A stretch of 64,000 bases of DNA. It comes from Polaribacter huanghezhanensis (GTDB lineage Bacteria; Bacteroidota; Bacteroidia; Flavobacteriales; Flavobacteriaceae). Of the stretch, positions 35,912 through 47,329 are shown piece after piece (position 1 is the stretch's first letter; each line of letters begins with the position of its first letter). The DNA lies in NCBI RefSeq assembly GCF_030444335.1, contig NZ_CP128595.1, positions 248,001-312,000 on the forward strand, given 5' to 3'. A program made the position numbers and the translations under genes. The notes under the pieces were generated by a model. That model worked only from the letters and a program-made list of their open reading frames with translations. It was not told the origin of the DNA and ran no database searches.

Positions 35912-37303
35912 CTAAATATTTTCCGCTAGCAACAACGCCTTTTTTAACGCTGCTAATTTATTATTTACTTCTTGTAATTCTTTTTCTTCATCTGAATGGA
36001 TGACAATTCCTGCGCCAGCTTGATAATACAACACATTGCTTTTACTCACAAAAGAACGAATTGCGATGGCTAAATTTACCGAACCATCCAATCCTATAAT
36101 TCCGACTGCTCCGCCATAAAATCCGCGAGATTGATTTTCATATTGATCAATTAATTGCATCGCTTTGTATTTTGGTGCGCCGCTCAACGTTCCGGCAGGA
36201 AAAGTATCTCCAACAATATTTATCGGATTTCCTTTTATGTTGCCTTGCACTGTAGAAACCAAATGAATTACATGACTAAAATATTGCACTTCTTTAAACA
36301 CTTCAACTTTTACATTTTCGGCATGTTTGCTTAAATCATTTCTAGCCAAATCTACCAACATTACGTGTTCTGCAGTTTCTTTTTTATCTTCGGATAATTT
36401 CTTCCCCAATTTGATGTCTTCAGCCATATCACCAGTTCTTCGAAACGTCCCTGCTATTGGATTGATGATTGCTTTACCTGCGGATATTTTAATTTGTGCT
36501 TCTGGCGAAGAGCCCATCAATTTAAAAGATCCATAATCAAAATAAAACAAATAAGGAGACGGATTTATAGAACGCAAAGCTCTATACACATTAAATTCAT
36601 CGCCTTTAAATGCTTGTTGAAACTGACGTGATAATACCAACTGAAAAACATCGCCACGTTTACAATGTGCTTTTGCTTTGACTACATATTCTTTAAAATC
36701 TTCGTCGGTACAATTGGAAGTTTCATCACCTTTAATTTCAAATTTTTGGGTATTAAAAGTTTGCGCTTTTATGATGGTTTCAATTTCTGAAATTCTTGAT
36801 TCCGTTCCTTGTTCAATATTTTCAATCAAAGTCATTTCATCATTAAAATGATTGATGGCAATAATAAATCGATAAAAACTGTATTGCATTAACGGAATTT
36901 TAGACGGCGCATCTTTTACATTCAGTTGAATATTTTCAAAATACTGAACGCTATCATAGGTTGTATATCCGTACAATCCGTTGAATGATTTTAGTTTTGC
37001 ATCACAATCTAAATCAATAGACTTTGAAAAATTATCAAACAATTCATAAAAATTTTTATCAATAGAATGCTTATCAATTGTTTTTCCTTTTTGCGAAACC
37101 ACAAAATTGTGATTTTCAACTTTCATGGTTACGATTGGTTCAATACATATAAAAGAAAAACTTTCTTCTTTACTGTGATAATCTGAACTTTCTAATAACA
37201 GCGAATTGGCGTATGCATCTCTAAATCTTAAGTACAAACCAACCGGAGTTACCGTATCTGAAATTCGAGTTGTGCTAGTCGTTTTAAATTGTAATTTTTT
37301 CAT
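35912..37303 (-). CDS. trpE: Anthranilate synthase component I
   Basis: The 463-residue chorismate-binding enzyme makes anthranilate from chorismate and ammonia. It shows the N-terminal regulatory part (SLLLESSD, a tryptophan feedback motif LLES) and the catalytic core KRGDVFQLVLSRQF, SPSPYLFYFDYG-like PSPYLFY, GSSPEAQIKI, NPIAGTFRRT, HVMLVDLARNDLS and the end FPAGTLSGAPKYKAM. It is the first structural gene of the trp operon, 118 bases after the attenuator terminator. Confidence 0.95.
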   Translation of the reverse strand: MKKLQFKTTSTTRISDTVTPVGLYLRFRDAYANSLLLESSDYHSKEESFSFICIEPIVTMKVENHNFVVSQKGKTIDKHSIDKNFYELFDNFSKSIDLDCDAKLKSFNGLYGYTTYDSVQYFENIQLNVKDAPSKIPLMQYSFYRFIIAINHFNDEMTLIENIEQGTESRISEIETIIKAQTFNTQKFEIKGDETSNCTDEDFKEYVVKAKAHCKRGDVFQLVLSRQFQQAFKGDEFNVYRALRSINPSPYLFYFDYGSFKLMGSSPEAQIKISAGKAIINPIAGTFRRTGDMAEDIKLGKKLSEDKKETAEHVMLVDLARNDLSKHAENVKVEVFKEVQYFSHVIHLVSTVQGNIKGNPINIVGDTFPAGTLSGAPKYKAMQLIDQYENQSRGFYGGAVGIIGLDGSVNLAIAIRSFVSKSNVLYYQAGAGIVIHSDEEKELQEVNNKLAALKKALLLAENI

Positions 37304-37331
37304 GTATGCTGAATTTATTTCAGTATCCTTT

Positions 37332-37408
37332 TGTCAGGTCGAGCGCAGTCGAGACCTTTTTAATTTTATCCTCCTTAATAACCTCTCGACTGCGCTCGAG
37401 GTGACATT
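37332..37408. repeat. Paired palindromic repeat between attenuator and trpE
   Basis: TGTCAGGTCGAGCGCAGTCGAGACC and ACCTCTCGACTGCGCTCGAGG flank a 28-base AT-rich centre. It is nearly the same element, including the upstream TGCTGAATTTATTTCAGT, as the one at 34951-35010. Confidence 0.85.
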
Positions 37409-37422
37409 TGAACATTAAAAAC

Positions 37423-37453
37423 AAAAAAGGCTTATCGTGAGATAAGCCTTTTT
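37423..37453 (-). terminator. trp attenuator terminator
   Basis: On the minus strand AAAGGCTTATC pairs with GATAAGCCTTT around a TCAC loop and is followed by a run of T. It lies 36 bases after the leader peptide stop. The loop CTCAC (37441-37437) can pair instead with GTGAG (37488-37484) just after the leader stop, a candidate antiterminator core. Confidence 0.85.
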
Positions 37454-37488
37454 AATTATGTTATATATACATATAGGTTTTTCCTCAC

Positions 37489-37536
37489 TTAACGTTTAAG
37501 AGAGTTCCACCACCATATGTTTTGTGTATTTATCAT
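37489..37536 (-). CDS. trpL: trp operon leader peptide
   Basis: A 15-codon frame reads MINTQNIWWWNSLKR and stops with TAA. Three consecutive TGG codons at 37515-37507 are the hallmark of a tryptophan-sensing leader: ribosome stalling there when charged tRNA-Trp is short would change folding of the downstream RNA and allow transcription past the terminator at 37423-37453 into trpE. A strong promoter ends eight bases before its ATG, so the message is almost leaderless. The reading is direct; the mechanism follows from known trp attenuators. Confidence 0.88.
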   Translation of the reverse strand: MINTQNIWWWNSLKR

Positions 37537-37543
37537 TGAGCTA

Positions 37544-37573
37544 CAAATGTATGATAGATTTTTAAATGACCAA
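37544..37573 (-). promoter_or_regulatory. trp operon promoter
   Basis: On the minus strand TTG (37573-37571), a 19-base spacer and TACATTTG (37551-37544) match the Bacteroidota consensus exactly. The leader peptide ATG follows seven bases later, so transcription starts at or near that codon. Confidence 0.8.
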
Positions 37574-37772
37574 ACAAATCTTTTAAAAAATTTATCTTGA
37601 TAACAAATTTCTATTTTTTAGCTCTTTTTTTCCACCACAAGTTACATATTGTCTTAAATTATACGTTTAAAGTATATTTTTTAAATCAATAATGATATTT
37701 ACATTTAATAACAACAATAGTAATTGTTTATTTGCATCATAATTATAATAAAAATTACAAAATAGATAGATT

Positions 37773-39436
37773 ATGTGTGGAATTGTTTGTGCGTTCGATT
37801 TAAAAGAAAAAGCTGATATATTAAGACCTCAACTATTAGAAATGTCTAAAAAATTAGACATCGTGGTCCAGATTGGAGCGGAATTTACAGTGATGAAAAA
37901 GCCATTTTAGCACACGAGCGCTTGGCAATTGTAGATCCAGCATCAGGAAAACAACCTTTATTTAGTGAAGATAAAAAATTGATTTTAGCCGCAAACGGAG
38001 AAATTTATAATCACAGAGAATTGCGCAAACAATTTGATGGCTCTTACAGTTTTCAAACAGCTTCAGATTGCGAAATTATTTTAGCGCTGTACAAAGAAAA
38101 AGGGACCTCTTTTTTAGACGAATTAAACGGAATCTTCGGTTTTGCAATTTACGACGTCGAAAAAGATGAATATTTTGTAGCAAGAGATCACATGGGAATT
38201 ATTCCGTTATATGTTGGTTGGGATGAAAACGGAACATTTTATGTCGCTTCAGAATTAAAAGCCTTGGAAGGAGTTTGTACAAAAATCGAGTTATTTCCTC
38301 CAGGGCATTATTTATCTAGCAAAGATGGAGTTTACAAAAAATGGTATGCTCGCGATTGGACGGAATTTGATGCTGTAAAGGAAAATGAAACGTCGATTGA
38401 TGAAATTCACGATGCATTAGAAGCTGCTGTTCACAGACAATTAATGTCTGATGTTCCTTACGGAGTTTTACTTTCTGGCGGATTGGATTCTTCAATTATT
38501 TCTGCAATCGCTAAAAAACATTCCGAAAAAAGAATAGAATCGGATGATACACAAGCTGCTTGGTGGCCGCAATTACATTCATTTTCTGTTGGATTAGAAG
38601 GTTCGCCAGATTTGGCTGCTGCACAAAAAGTTGCAAAACATATTGATACTGTTCATCATGAAATTAAATTTACCATTCAAGAAGGTTTAGATGCTATAAA
38701 AGATGTTATTTACAATTTAGAAACCTACGATATTACTACAATTAGAGCTTCTACTCCAATGTATTTAATGGCAAGAGTTATCAAATCCATGGGTGTAAAA
38801 ATGGTGTTATCTGGCGAAGGCGCAGACGAATTGTTCGGTGGATATTTATATTTTCACAAAGCACCAAATGCTGAAGAATTTCATAAAGAAACCGTTCGTA
38901 AATTGGACAAATTACACATGTATGATTGTTTGCGAGCTAACAAATCTTTAGCAGCTTGGGGAATTGAAGGTCGTGTTCCGTTTTTAGACAAAGAGTTTAT
39001 GGATGTTGCCATGCGCATCAACCCAAAAGATAAAATGATCAACGGAGAACGCATGGAAAAATGGGTCATCAGAAAAGCGTTTGAAAAATATTTACCAGAA
39101 AGTGTAGCGTGGCGACAAAAAGAGCAATTTTCTGACGGCGTTGGTTACGATTGGATTGATACCTTAAAAGAAGTTGTAAATTCTAAAATTTCTGACGAAC
39201 AATTAGCAAATGCTAAATTCAGATTCCCAATTCAAACGCCAACTACCAAAGAAGAATTTTATTATCGCTCAATTTTTGCAGGACATTTTCCGAGTGATAC
39301 TGCTGCAGTATGTGTTCCTCAAGAACCATCAATCGCATGTAGTTCTAGAATAGCATTAGAATGGGATGAAAGTTTTAAAAACCAAAACGAACCTTCTGGA
39401 AGAGCTATTAAAATGGTTCATGAAGATGCGTATTAA
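37773..39436 (+). pseudogene. asnB: Asparagine synthase B, frameshifted in the glutaminase domain
   Basis: The gene starts at ATG 37773 with MCGIVCAFDLKEKADILRPQLLEMSKK, where C2 is the nucleophile of the class II amidotransferase domain. The frame then shifts at about 37846-37856: the text TCTAAAAAATTAGACATCGTGG would give SKKIRHRG if the A run had seven rather than six bases. In the given sequence the first frame stops at 37910 after 45 codons. The rest, from about 37860 to 39436, encodes WSGIYSDEKAILAHERLAIVD onwards through the synthetase domain (LLSGGLDSSI, MVLSGEGADELFGGY). The intact product would be about 554 residues. A homopolymer error in the assembly and a true frameshift cannot be told apart here. 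Confidence 0.88.
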
Positions 39437-39529
39437 AAAGAATAACGAAGAAGCTTGTTAACAATTATTAAAATCTTTATTCTGTAATAGCTTCTCAAAT
39501 TAGTAACTTTATCTCATAAAAAAAATTAT

Positions 39530-42500
39530 ATGAAAATTAAAAAAGTCCTTGTTGCTAATAGAGGCGAAATTGCCATCAGAATTTTTAGAGCCTGTACAGA
39601 AATAAATGTAAAAACTGTAGGTGTTTTTACCTTTGAAGATCGCTATTCCCTTCACAGATATAAGGCCGATGAATCTTACCAAATTGGAGAAGACAACGAG
39701 CCGTTAAAGCCCTATTTAAACATCAATGAACTTATAAAAGTAGCTTTAGAATGTGGCGCTGATGCCATTCATCCTGGTTACGGATTTTTATCAGAAAATG
39801 CACAATTTGCTCAGAAATGTGAAGAAAACGGCATTATTTTCGTCGGGCCAAAGGTATCTGTTCTTACATCTCTTGGCGATAAAATTACTGCGAAAGAAGT
39901 AGCCGCTGCGAATCACATTCCAATTATCAGAAGCAACAAAAAATCGTTAAAAGATATTGAAACTGCTTTAAGTGAAGCAGAAATCATCGGATATCCAATT
40001 ATGCTAAAAGCCGCTTCTGGTGGTGGTGGAAGAGGAATGCGTGTGATTAGAGAATCTTCAGAGTTAAAAGGCGCTTTTAACGAAAGTAAACGTGAAGCTT
40101 TAAATGCGTTTGGAGACGATACCGTTTTTTTAGAAAAATTTGTTGAAAACCCGAAGCACATAGAAATTCAGATTGTAGCCGATAATTACGGAAATATCGT
40201 TCATTTATTTGAACGTGATTGTTCGGTACAACGTCGTTATCAAAAAGTGATTGAGTTCGCGCCTTCTTACGATTTAAAACAAGAAACAAAAGAGGCTCTT
40301 TACAACTATGCAATTAAGATTTGTAAAGCTGTCGATTATAACAATATTGGTACGGTTGAATTTTTAGTTGATGATGATGGTTCTATTTATTTTATTGAAG
40401 TAAATCCGAGAATTCAAGTAGAACACACCGTTACGGAAGTAGTTACCAATATCGATTTGGTAAAAACGCAATTGTTTATTGCCGGAGGATATAAATTAGC
40501 CGATCAGCAAATAAAAATTCCAAATCAAGAAGCTATTAAAGTTACTGGTTATGCGTTGCAATGTAGAATTACTACCGAAGATCCACAGAACGATTTTAAA
40601 CCAGATTATGGCGAAATTACAACCTATAGAAGTGCTTCAGGATTCGGAATTCGATTAGATGCAGGATCTGTTTATCAAGGTGCAATTGTGTCTCCATTTT
40701 TCGATTCTATGTTGGTAAAAGTAACTGCAAATAGTAGAACTTTAGACGGAGCGTGTAGAAAAGTACGCCGTGCTTTAGCAGAATTTAGAATTAGAGGAGT
40801 AAAAACAAACATGCCTTTTTTAGATAATATTTTAAAACACGAAACTTTTAGAAAAGGAGAAGTAACTGTTAATTTTATCAAAAAAAATCCAGATTTATTT
40901 ATTTTTAAAGCCCCTAGAAACAGAGCTACCAAATTAGTAACCTATTTAGGCGATGTCATTGTGAACGGAAATGCGGATGTCAAAAAAATTCATCCTACAA
41001 AAACATTTGTAAAACCTGTTGTCCCAAGATTTGATACACATTCAGTACATCCAAAAGGCACAAAAGATTTACTAACAACATTAGGTCCAGATAAATTTTC
41101 TCAATGGTTAAAAGCTGAAAAGAAAATACATTATACAGACACCACCATGCGTGATGCGCATCAAAGTTTGTTAGCTACCAGAATGCGAACTTTTGATATG
41201 CTAAAAGTTGCTGAGGGATATTCTAAAAACAATCCTGATATTTTTAGCATGGAAGTTTGGGGAGGCGCAACCTTTGATGTTTGTTTGCGTTTTTTACAAG
41301 AAAATCCATGGGAACGCTTACAATTATTACGTAAAGCAATGCCAAACACGCTTTTACAAATGCTTCTTAGAGGCTCAAACGGTGTTGGTTACACAGCGTA
41401 TCCTGATAATTTAATCGAACAATTTGTAGAACAATCTTGGGAAAATGGTGTCGATATTTTTAGAATTTTTGATTCTTTAAACTGGATGAAATCCATTGCT
41501 CCTTGTATTGAGCATGTCAGAAACAGAACGAATGGTTTAGCCGAAGGATCTATCTGTTATACTGGCGATATTTTAAATCCGAAGAACACCAAATACAACT
41601 TAAAATACTATACAAGTTTAGCAAAAGATATTGAAAATGCTGGAGCACATATTTTAGCCATTAAAGACATGGCTGGTTTGTTAAAACCCTATGCTGCTTT
41701 TGAGTTGGTTTCGGCATTAAAACAAGAAATTAACATTCCAATTCATTTACATACGCATGATACTTCGTCAATTCAGTCTGCCACCTATTTAAAAGCGATT
41801 GAAGCTGGCATTGATGTTGTTGATGTGGCTCTTGGTGGTTTATCTGGATTGACATCGCAACCCAATTTTAATTCGGTTGTAGAAATGATGAAATTTAATG
41901 AACGTGAAAACCCTTTGAATATTGATTCATTGAACGAATATTCAAACTATTGGGAAACGGTTCGAGAATTTTATTATCCGTTTGAATCGGGTTTAAAATC
42001 GGGTTCTGGAGAAGTCTTTAAACACGAAATTCCTGGCGGACAATATTCCAATTTAAAACCACAAGCACAAGCCTTAGGATTGGAAGACCGATTTCATGAA
42101 ATTACCGCAATGTACGCTGATGTTAACATGCTTTTTGGCGATATTGTAAAAGTTACACCAAGCTCTAAGGTTGTTGGGGATATGGCGCAATATTTAGTGA
42201 GCAACAACTTAACGGTTCAAGATGTATTAGAAAAAGGAGATTCAATTTCCTTTCCACAATCTGTGGTAAGTTTCTTTAAAGGAGATTTAGGTCAGCCTGT
42301 TGGCGGCTTTCCAAAAGAACTTCAAAAGTTAATTTTAAAAAACGAAAAACCATATACGGATAGACCAAATGCGCACATGGCTCCTTTAGATATTGAAGCT
42401 GAATACAAAGAATTTAAAAAAATATTTGAGCAAGATTTAAGCAGACCAATTAATTTAACCGATTTTCTGTCGTACAAATTGTATCCAAAAGTTTTTACAG

Positions 42501-42982
42501 ATTCGTATAACAAACATTTGAAGTATGACAACCTAATGAATTTACCAACCAAAAATTTCTTTTACGGAATGGAAATTGGTGAAGAAATTATTGTTGAATT
42601 AGACAAAGGAAAAACATTACTTATTACTTTAGATTCTGTTGGCGAACCAAATGAAGATGGTTTTGTTACGGTTTATTTTAAAGTAAACGGGCAAGGTAGG
42701 TCTGTACAAATAAAAGACGCATCTATTAAGGTTGATAAAGTAGAACATGTAAAAGCAGACAAATCAAATCCAAAAGAAATAGGCGCTCCATTACAAGGAA
42801 TGTTGTCTACAATTTTAGTAAAAGAAGGAGAAGAAATTACTAAAAATCAACCTTTATTTATTATTGAAGCCATGAAAATGGAAACGACCATTACAGCAAA
42901 TGAAGACACCACCATTCAACAAGTGATTTTAAAACCAGGAGTTATGGTGAATTCTGAAGATTTAATTATTCGATTATCATAA
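39530..42982 (+). CDS. pyc: Pyruvate carboxylase
   Basis: This single-chain enzyme of 1150 residues makes oxaloacetate from pyruvate. Order of domains: biotin carboxylase (about 1-455, with VLVANRGEIAIRIFRAC, AASGGGGRGMRV and FIEVNPRIQVEHTVTE), carboxyltransferase (about 530-800, YTDTTMRDAHQSLLATRMRT), a PYC_OADA region, and a C-terminal biotinyl domain with EAMKM, in which K1116 is biotinylated. It feeds anaplerosis into the TCA cycle. It lies 93 bases after asnB and is followed by an intrinsic terminator. Confidence 0.96.
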   Translation: MKIKKVLVANRGEIAIRIFRACTEINVKTVGVFTFEDRYSLHRYKADESYQIGEDNEPLKPYLNINELIKVALECGADAIHPGYGFLSENAQFAQKCEENGIIFVGPKVSVLTSLGDKITAKEVAAANHIPIIRSNKKSLKDIETALSEAEIIGYPIMLKAASGGGGRGMRVIRESSELKGAFNESKREALNAFGDDTVFLEKFVENPKHIEIQIVADNYGNIVHLFERDCSVQRRYQKVIEFAPSYDLKQETKEALYNYAIKICKAVDYNNIGTVEFLVDDDGSIYFIEVNPRIQVEHTVTEVVTNIDLVKTQLFIAGGYKLADQQIKIPNQEAIKVTGYALQCRITTEDPQNDFKPDYGEITTYRSASGFGIRLDAGSVYQGAIVSPFFDSMLVKVTANSRTLDGACRKVRRALAEFRIRGVKTNMPFLDNILKHETFRKGEVTVNFIKKNPDLFIFKAPRNRATKLVTYLGDVIVNGNADVKKIHPTKTFVKPVVPRFDTHSVHPKGTKDLLTTLGPDKFSQWLKAEKKIHYTDTTMRDAHQSLLATRMRTFDMLKVAEGYSKNNPDIFSMEVWGGATFDVCLRFLQENPWERLQLLRKAMPNTLLQMLLRGSNGVGYTAYPDNLIEQFVEQSWENGVDIFRIFDSLNWMKSIAPCIEHVRNRTNGLAEGSICYTGDILNPKNTKYNLKYYTSLAKDIENAGAHILAIKDMAGLLKPYAAFELVSALKQEINIPIHLHTHDTSSIQSATYLKAIEAGIDVVDVALGGLSGLTSQPNFNSVVEMMKFNERENPLNIDSLNEYSNYWETVREFYYPFESGLKSGSGEVFKHEIPGGQYSNLKPQAQALGLEDRFHEITAMYADVNMLFGDIVKVTPSSKVVGDMAQYLVSNNLTVQDVLEKGDSISFPQSVVSFFKGDLGQPVGGFPKELQKLILKNEKPYTDRPNAHMAPLDIEAEYKEFKKIFEQDLSRPINLTDFLSYKLYPKVFTDSYNKHLKYDNLMNLPTKNFFYGMEIGEEIIVELDKGKTLLITLDSVGEPNEDGFVTVYFKVNGQGRSVQIKDASIKVDKVEHVKADKSNPKEIGAPLQGMLSTILVKEGEEITKNQPLFIIEAMKMETTITANEDTTIQQVILKPGVMVNSEDLIIRLS

Positions 42983-43004
42983 AAAGTAATTATTCGTCAA
43001 TTAA

Positions 43005-43029
43005 AAATCCCGCAAAAGCGGGATTTTTT
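43005..43029 (+). terminator. Intrinsic terminator of pyc
   Basis: AAATCCCGC at 43005-43013 pairs with GCGGGATTT after an AAAA loop, followed by T. Confidence 0.88.
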
Positions 43030-43083
43030 GTTTTATATTAGCTGAACAATTTTTAAATACTGAAACTGTTTAACTTTTTTAAT

Positions 43084-43791
43084 ATGTTAGGATTATTCGT
43101 AATAATACTAGTTTCGTGGTTGCTGTTGCATTTCATCGAAAAAAAGAATATTGCTGTTTTAGGAATCATTCCAAACCGCAAAAGAACCACTCAGTTTTTT
43201 ATAGGTTTTGTATTTACAATTCTTCTTTGTTTATTAACTATTTATATTGAAACACTAATTTTATCTGTAAAATGGCAACTAAATTCGGGAATACATTATC
43301 AAACTATTTTAAACGCATTGGTGTATCATTTAAGATCTGCTTTAACAGAAGATTTGGTTTTTAGAGGCGCTATTCTTTATATTCTTATTCGAAAAATTGG
43401 CACACAAAAAGCGATTCTTATCTCAGCTTTATGCTTCGGGATTTATCATATTTTTTCGTACGGAATGTTAGGAAGCGGAATTATATCAATAGTATATGTT
43501 ATCATTATAACAGGATTTACTGGTTATGTTTGGGCGTACACATTTGCAAAAACAAATTCTATATTAATGCCTTTAGGATTTCATTTGGGATGGAATCTTA
43601 TGCTTACATTTTTCATGCAATCTCAACCTTATGGAGAACTTCTATTTACAGAAGTCTCAAGAATGGAATTATCTGAATGGAATGGATTGTACTTTTCGCT
43701 TTTCAAAGGCCTTTTTCCTTCTTTAGTCACATTTATTTTTGTAAAACAATATCTGCATTATAATGAAAGGCTTAAAATTAGAAAACTTTAA
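43084..43791 (+). CDS. CPBP family intramembrane metalloprotease-like protein
   Basis: The 235-residue membrane protein has about seven hydrophobic segments. The CPBP (CAAX/Rce1-like) motifs are SALTEDLVFRGAILY (E89, R94), FGIYHIFSYG (H122) and GFHLGWNLML (a second His). The usual motif is EExxxR; here the second Glu is Asp (D90), a conservative change that may or may not affect activity. Its substrates are unknown; bacterial members are linked to prenylated-protein processing or peptide immunity. Confidence 0.8.
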   Translation: MLGLFVIILVSWLLLHFIEKKNIAVLGIIPNRKRTTQFFIGFVFTILLCLLTIYIETLILSVKWQLNSGIHYQTILNALVYHLRSALTEDLVFRGAILYILIRKIGTQKAILISALCFGIYHIFSYGMLGSGIISIVYVIIITGFTGYVWAYTFAKTNSILMPLGFHLGWNLMLTFFMQSQPYGELLFTEVSRMELSEWNGLYFSLFKGLFPSLVTFIFVKQYLHYNERLKIRKL

Positions 43792-46079
<2,288 letters not shown>

Positions 46080-46110
46080 AAGACTACGATATTTGTTGTA
46101 TTTTTATCAA

Positions 46111-46138
46111 AAAATACACCTTCTTAGGTGTGTTTTTT
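46111..46138 (+). terminator. Intrinsic terminator of gyrB
   Basis: ACACCT at 46116-46121 pairs with AGGTGT at 46126-46131, followed by GTTTTTT. Confidence 0.8.
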
Positions 46139-46200
46139 ATTTTCTTACTATATTAGCATTAATAAAATGAAACAACAAATTTTAACTAAACTTTTATATT

Positions 46201-47199
46201 ATGAAAAAGTACATTTTAATTTTTATCAGCGTATTTGCACTAAGCAATACTGCTAAAGCACAAGATGGTTTTGAAGGATATCTTCTTGCGGGCGACAGTG
46301 ATAGAGGTAAATTGATTGATGCATATATCAATCCAGCAATGAAAGGATTAATTCACTCTATGAATAATGGTTGGTACCATACAGCAAAAGTTCATAAAAA
46401 ATTTGGTTTTGATATTTCAATTAGTTTAAATGCATCAATAGTTCCTACAAAAGACGAAATGTTTACCTTATCTGGTTTAACATCAATAAATACAGGTTCT
46501 ATAACTGCTGCAACAGTTTCTGGATCCGAAAAAACAACCCCTATTACTACTGTCAACTATGTTTATAATGGCACAACATATTCAACAACATTTAATGCAC
46601 CAGGCGGTGTCAAAGAAAAATTACCATCAAATGCTATACCAGCACCAGCTGTTCAATTAAGCATAGGATTGCCTTTTAAAATGGATGCAATGTTGCGTTA
46701 TGTCCCAAAAGTTGGTTCTGATAATGTAAAAGGAGATTTACTTGGTTTAGGTATAAAAAAAGAAATAACAAGTTGGTTTGGCCCTTTAGATAAATTACCT
46801 TTACATGTTTCTTTATTAGCTGCATATACCACAATGAATGTGGACTATAATATTACCAATACTGGAAGTGTTAATGTAACAAATGGTGTTGCAGAATTTG
46901 AACTGAAATCTTATACTGTTCAAGCAATTGCCTCATTAAATTTCCCTTTTATCAATTTTTATGGAGGTTTAGGATACGGATCAGGAAGTTCAACTCTTAA
47001 AATGCTAGGGAATTATACATTATCTTATGGCCCTCTAACTAGAACGATTAAGGACCCTATTAATTCAAAATTTGATGCAAATGGTTTTAGATCAACAATA
47101 GGAACTAGACTAAGCTTAGGTTTTTTAAAGATTTTTGGAAGTTTTACTTTCCAAGAATACAATACAGCAAATCTTGGTTTTGCCATAAGTATTAGATAA
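46201..47199 (+). CDS. DUF6588-like exported protein, probable outer-membrane barrel
   Basis: The 332-residue protein has a signal peptide (MKKYILIFISVFALSNTAKAQ) and the pattern GFEGYLLAGDSDRGKLIDAYINPAMKGLIHSMNNGWYHTAKVHKKFGFDI, typical of the DUF6588 family in Bacteroidota. The rest alternates short strands (AIPAPAVQLSIGLPFKMDAMLRYVPKVG, FPFINFYGGLGYGSG) and ends FAISIR, fitting a beta-barrel. The function is unknown. It is monocistronic, with a terminator at 47222. Confidence 0.78.
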   Translation: MKKYILIFISVFALSNTAKAQDGFEGYLLAGDSDRGKLIDAYINPAMKGLIHSMNNGWYHTAKVHKKFGFDISISLNASIVPTKDEMFTLSGLTSINTGSITAATVSGSEKTTPITTVNYVYNGTTYSTTFNAPGGVKEKLPSNAIPAPAVQLSIGLPFKMDAMLRYVPKVGSDNVKGDLLGLGIKKEITSWFGPLDKLPLHVSLLAAYTTMNVDYNITNTGSVNVTNGVAEFELKSYTVQAIASLNFPFINFYGGLGYGSGSSTLKMLGNYTLSYGPLTRTIKDPINSKFDANGFRSTIGTRLSLGFLKIFGSFTFQEYNTANLGFAISIR

Positions 47200-47221
47200 T
47201 ATACTAAATAAACAAAAGTAC

Positions 47222-47250
47222 AAAAGGCTGCGAAATTCGCAGCCTTTTTT
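47222..47250 (+). terminator. Intrinsic terminator before mdh
   Basis: AAAAGGCTGCGAA pairs with TTCGCAGCCTTTT in a nearly loop-free hairpin, followed by T. It covers the spurious long start of mdh at 47249. Confidence 0.88.
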
Positions 47251-47285
47251 GATTTACATCAAAGCTTATTTACAATTATTTATAG

Positions 47286-47293
47286 TACTTTTG
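47286..47293 (+). promoter_or_regulatory. -7 element of the mdh promoter
   Basis: TACTTTTG matches TAnnTTTG and lies 36 bases before the mdh ATG at 47330. A TTG partner is not clear. Confidence 0.5.
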
Positions 47294-47329
47294 TACAACA
47301 AAATTTATTCAACACAAAACAAAAATAAA

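Noticed and set aside
37922-39436. asnB read as a shorter gene starting at an internal ATG
   Set aside because: The true N-terminus MCGIVCAF with the nucleophilic Cys is present at 37773 in another frame; the shorter frame would lack it.
47249-47329. A 27-residue N-terminal extension of malate dehydrogenase
   Set aside because: It would start in a terminator and cross the promoter; MKVTVVGAGAVG at 47330 is the family start.
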